Below the pieces are notes generated by a model, which had not been told where the DNA came from, made no database searches, and worked only from the letters and a program-made list of their open reading frames with translations. 64,000 bases of DNA from Winogradskyella sp. (GTDB lineage: Bacteria > Bacteroidota > Bacteroidia > Flavobacteriales > Flavobacteriaceae). Each line of letters opens with the position of its first letter. The stretch's first letter is position 1. The stretch lies in assembly GCF_003712105.1 (NCBI RefSeq), contig NZ_RHLG01000002.1:124001-188000 (forward strand), given 5' to 3'. A program made the translations under genes and the position numbers. Positions 62,536 through 64,000 of the stretch are shown piece after piece.

Positions 62536-64000
62536 ATGGAAGAAAGGAAATTAGACATAAATACAGTCATAGGTTTTGTACTCCTTTTTGGAATAATGAT
62601 TTGGTATTTTTATCAAAACCAACCAACTCCAGAAGAACTAGAAGCTCAAAAACAAGCTGAGACAGAGCAAGTCGAAGCTGCAAAACAAGCCAAAGCGCAG
62701 GATGAGAGTTTAACAGCTATAACCACTCCAATAGAAGACTATAATGAGAATGTACCTGATTCTCTAAAACAAGCAATGCTTCAAAATAAATTAGGAGATT
62801 TAGCTTTTGCCTATTCTCTAGGAACTGATATTGATGGTACTACAGATGTTGAAACAGATGTTTTAGCATTAAAATTTAACAATAAAGGTGGTCATCTTGC
62901 CGAAGTTAGGCTGACACAATTTGTAGATTATGATGAGCTACCAATCTATATAGTTAAAGATGGTAATACCAACTTCAATCTTAATTTTGCGACGACAGAT
63001 AATCGCATATTAAATACAGAAGATAAACCATTTCAACCTTCGGTTACTAAAAATGGTGAGAATACAGTGGTCTCAATGAAACTGAAATTCTCCGAATCTA
63101 AATATTTAGAATACCGATACGAGCTGAAGCCTAATGATTATATGATAGATTTTACCATTCAATCTCAAGGCTTGGATGGTGTGGTTAATAGTTCTCAAGA
63201 AATCAACTTAGATTGGAAACTTAAAGGGCTACGACATGACCAAAGTATTACTTACGAGAATAGATATACACGTTTAACCTATCAGCATGATGGCGATAAA
63301 ATAGACAAGCTCGCTCAAATGAATGATGATGAAGAAGTCGTCTCTGATGTAAGTTGGTTATCGTACAGACAGCATTTCTTTAGTAGCATATTAGTTGCTG
63401 ATACACCATTTAAGTCGGTAAACATGTCTTCTAAGGATTTGGTTAAAGACGAAGAAGTTGATACCGTTTTTACAAAACTATACGCTTCAAAAATACCTGT
63501 TGAATTAAAAGGTGGAAACTTTAGCAAATCAATGGGCTTGTATTATGGGCCTACAGATAGTAAGGTTTTAAAAACCTATGATAAAAACCTTGAAGCGAGT
63601 ATTCCTTTTGGATGGGGAATTTTTGGGTGGATAAATAAAGCAGTTTTTATCCCATTATTTGGGTTTTTAAGTAGCTTCTTACCTTATGGTATTGCTATTA
63701 TTGTAATGACTGTTTTGGTAAAAATGCTACTATCTTTTGTACAGTACAAGCAGTTTTTATCTCAGGCAAAAATGAAGATTTTAAAACCTGAGCTAGATGC
63801 TATACGTGCTAAGTACAAAGACAATAAAATGAAAGCACAACAAGAAACTATGGCATTGCAAAGTAAAGCTGGTGCTAGCCCTTTGAGTGGTTGTTTACCC
63901 GGGTTAATGCAAATTCCTGTGTTTTATGCCCTATTTATGTTTTTTCCAACAGCTTTCGATTTAAGACAGAAAAGTTTCCTATGGGCAGATGATTTAAGTT
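62536..64000 (+). CDS. yidC: membrane protein insertase YidC (partial, 3' end beyond window)
   Basis: The Sec-linked and autonomous membrane insertase. The frame runs from ATG 62536 to the window edge, 488 codons. It shows the N-terminal anchor (VIGFVLLFGIMIWYFYQNQ), a large periplasmic beta-sandwich domain (about 60-355) and the start of the conserved core: YGIAIIVMTVLVKMLLSFVQ, KMKILKPELDAIRAKYKDN with the cytoplasmic coiled coil, and SPLSGCLPGLMQIPVFYALF. The remaining membrane helices lie outside the window. It follows pyrG on the same strand. Confidence 0.95.
   Translation, partial: MEERKLDINTVIGFVLLFGIMIWYFYQNQPTPEELEAQKQAETEQVEAAKQAKAQDESLTAITTPIEDYNENVPDSLKQAMLQNKLGDLAFAYSLGTDIDGTTDVETDVLALKFNNKGGHLAEVRLTQFVDYDELPIYIVKDGNTNFNLNFATTDNRILNTEDKPFQPSVTKNGENTVVSMKLKFSESKYLEYRYELKPNDYMIDFTIQSQGLDGVVNSSQEINLDWKLKGLRHDQSITYENRYTRLTYQHDGDKIDKLAQMNDDEEVVSDVSWLSYRQHFFSSILVADTPFKSVNMSSKDLVKDEEVDTVFTKLYASKIPVELKGGNFSKSMGLYYGPTDSKVLKTYDKNLEASIPFGWGIFGWINKAVFIPLFGFLSSFLPYGIAIIVMTVLVKMLLSFVQYKQFLSQAKMKILKPELDAIRAKYKDNKMKAQQETMALQSKAGASPLSGCLPGLMQIPVFYALFMFFPTAFDLRQKSFLWADDLS

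Overview
The window looks like the chromosome of a marine-type member of the Flavobacteriaceae (Bacteroidota). Evidence: AT-rich DNA; promoters of the Bacteroidota form TTG-N19-TAnnTTTG; C-terminal type IX secretion (T9SS) sorting domains; the gliding lipoprotein GldI; the DUF4295/bL38 small protein next to rpmB-rpmG; BshC of bacillithiol synthesis; and many SpII lipoproteins. I cannot name the genus. No tRNA, rRNA, CRISPR array or insertion sequence was seen.

Layout. 1-10.9 kb is mostly housekeeping: the end of a 2-oxoacid dehydrogenase E2 gene, a DnaQ-like exonuclease, a FAH-family/Hpt/cinA operon, rpmB-rpmG-bL38, ftsY, an amidase lipoprotein, a serine hydrolase and rimO. 10.9-32.1 kb is an accessory surface and signalling region. 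It holds a secreted GTG-repeat protein and a small T9SS protein on the minus strand, an ECF sigma factor overlapping a TPR anti-sigma factor, a periplasmic TPR-CHAT protease, two tandem membrane-bound TPR/LuxR-HTH regulators, a small outer-membrane barrel, and a plus-strand run of T9SS protein, tail-fibre-like repeat protein, 1816-aa leucine-rich-repeat protein and lipoprotein. 32.1-64 kb returns to core and accessory metabolism: a five-gene minus operon (TrmH/SpoU, M48, TfoX-N, CrtA-like, M15), amidohydrolases, DUF3810, pepD, an nrnA-gldI-PPIase operon, ndk, an M14-M16-MBL-DinB operon, bshC, guaA, a LysM/PBP1 protein, DUF922, DUF3820, pyrG and the start of yidC.

How the accessory region may work (inference). 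The sigma factor, the anti-sigma factor with periplasmic TPRs, and the membrane-anchored periplasmic CHAT protease form a plausible proteolytic envelope-signalling relay. The two TPR-HTH proteins have nearly identical output domains but different sensors. A direct repeat, TGGACA with an 11-bp period, lies about 70-80 bp upstream of the barrel gene and of the secreted cassette, and a third copy lies beyond the regulators; it is a candidate shared operator. A decayed 93-bp copy of the rimO 3' end at 17941-18033 brackets the block 10920-17940. This suggests that the CHAT/sigma block entered at the end of rimO, or that rimO was once duplicated there.
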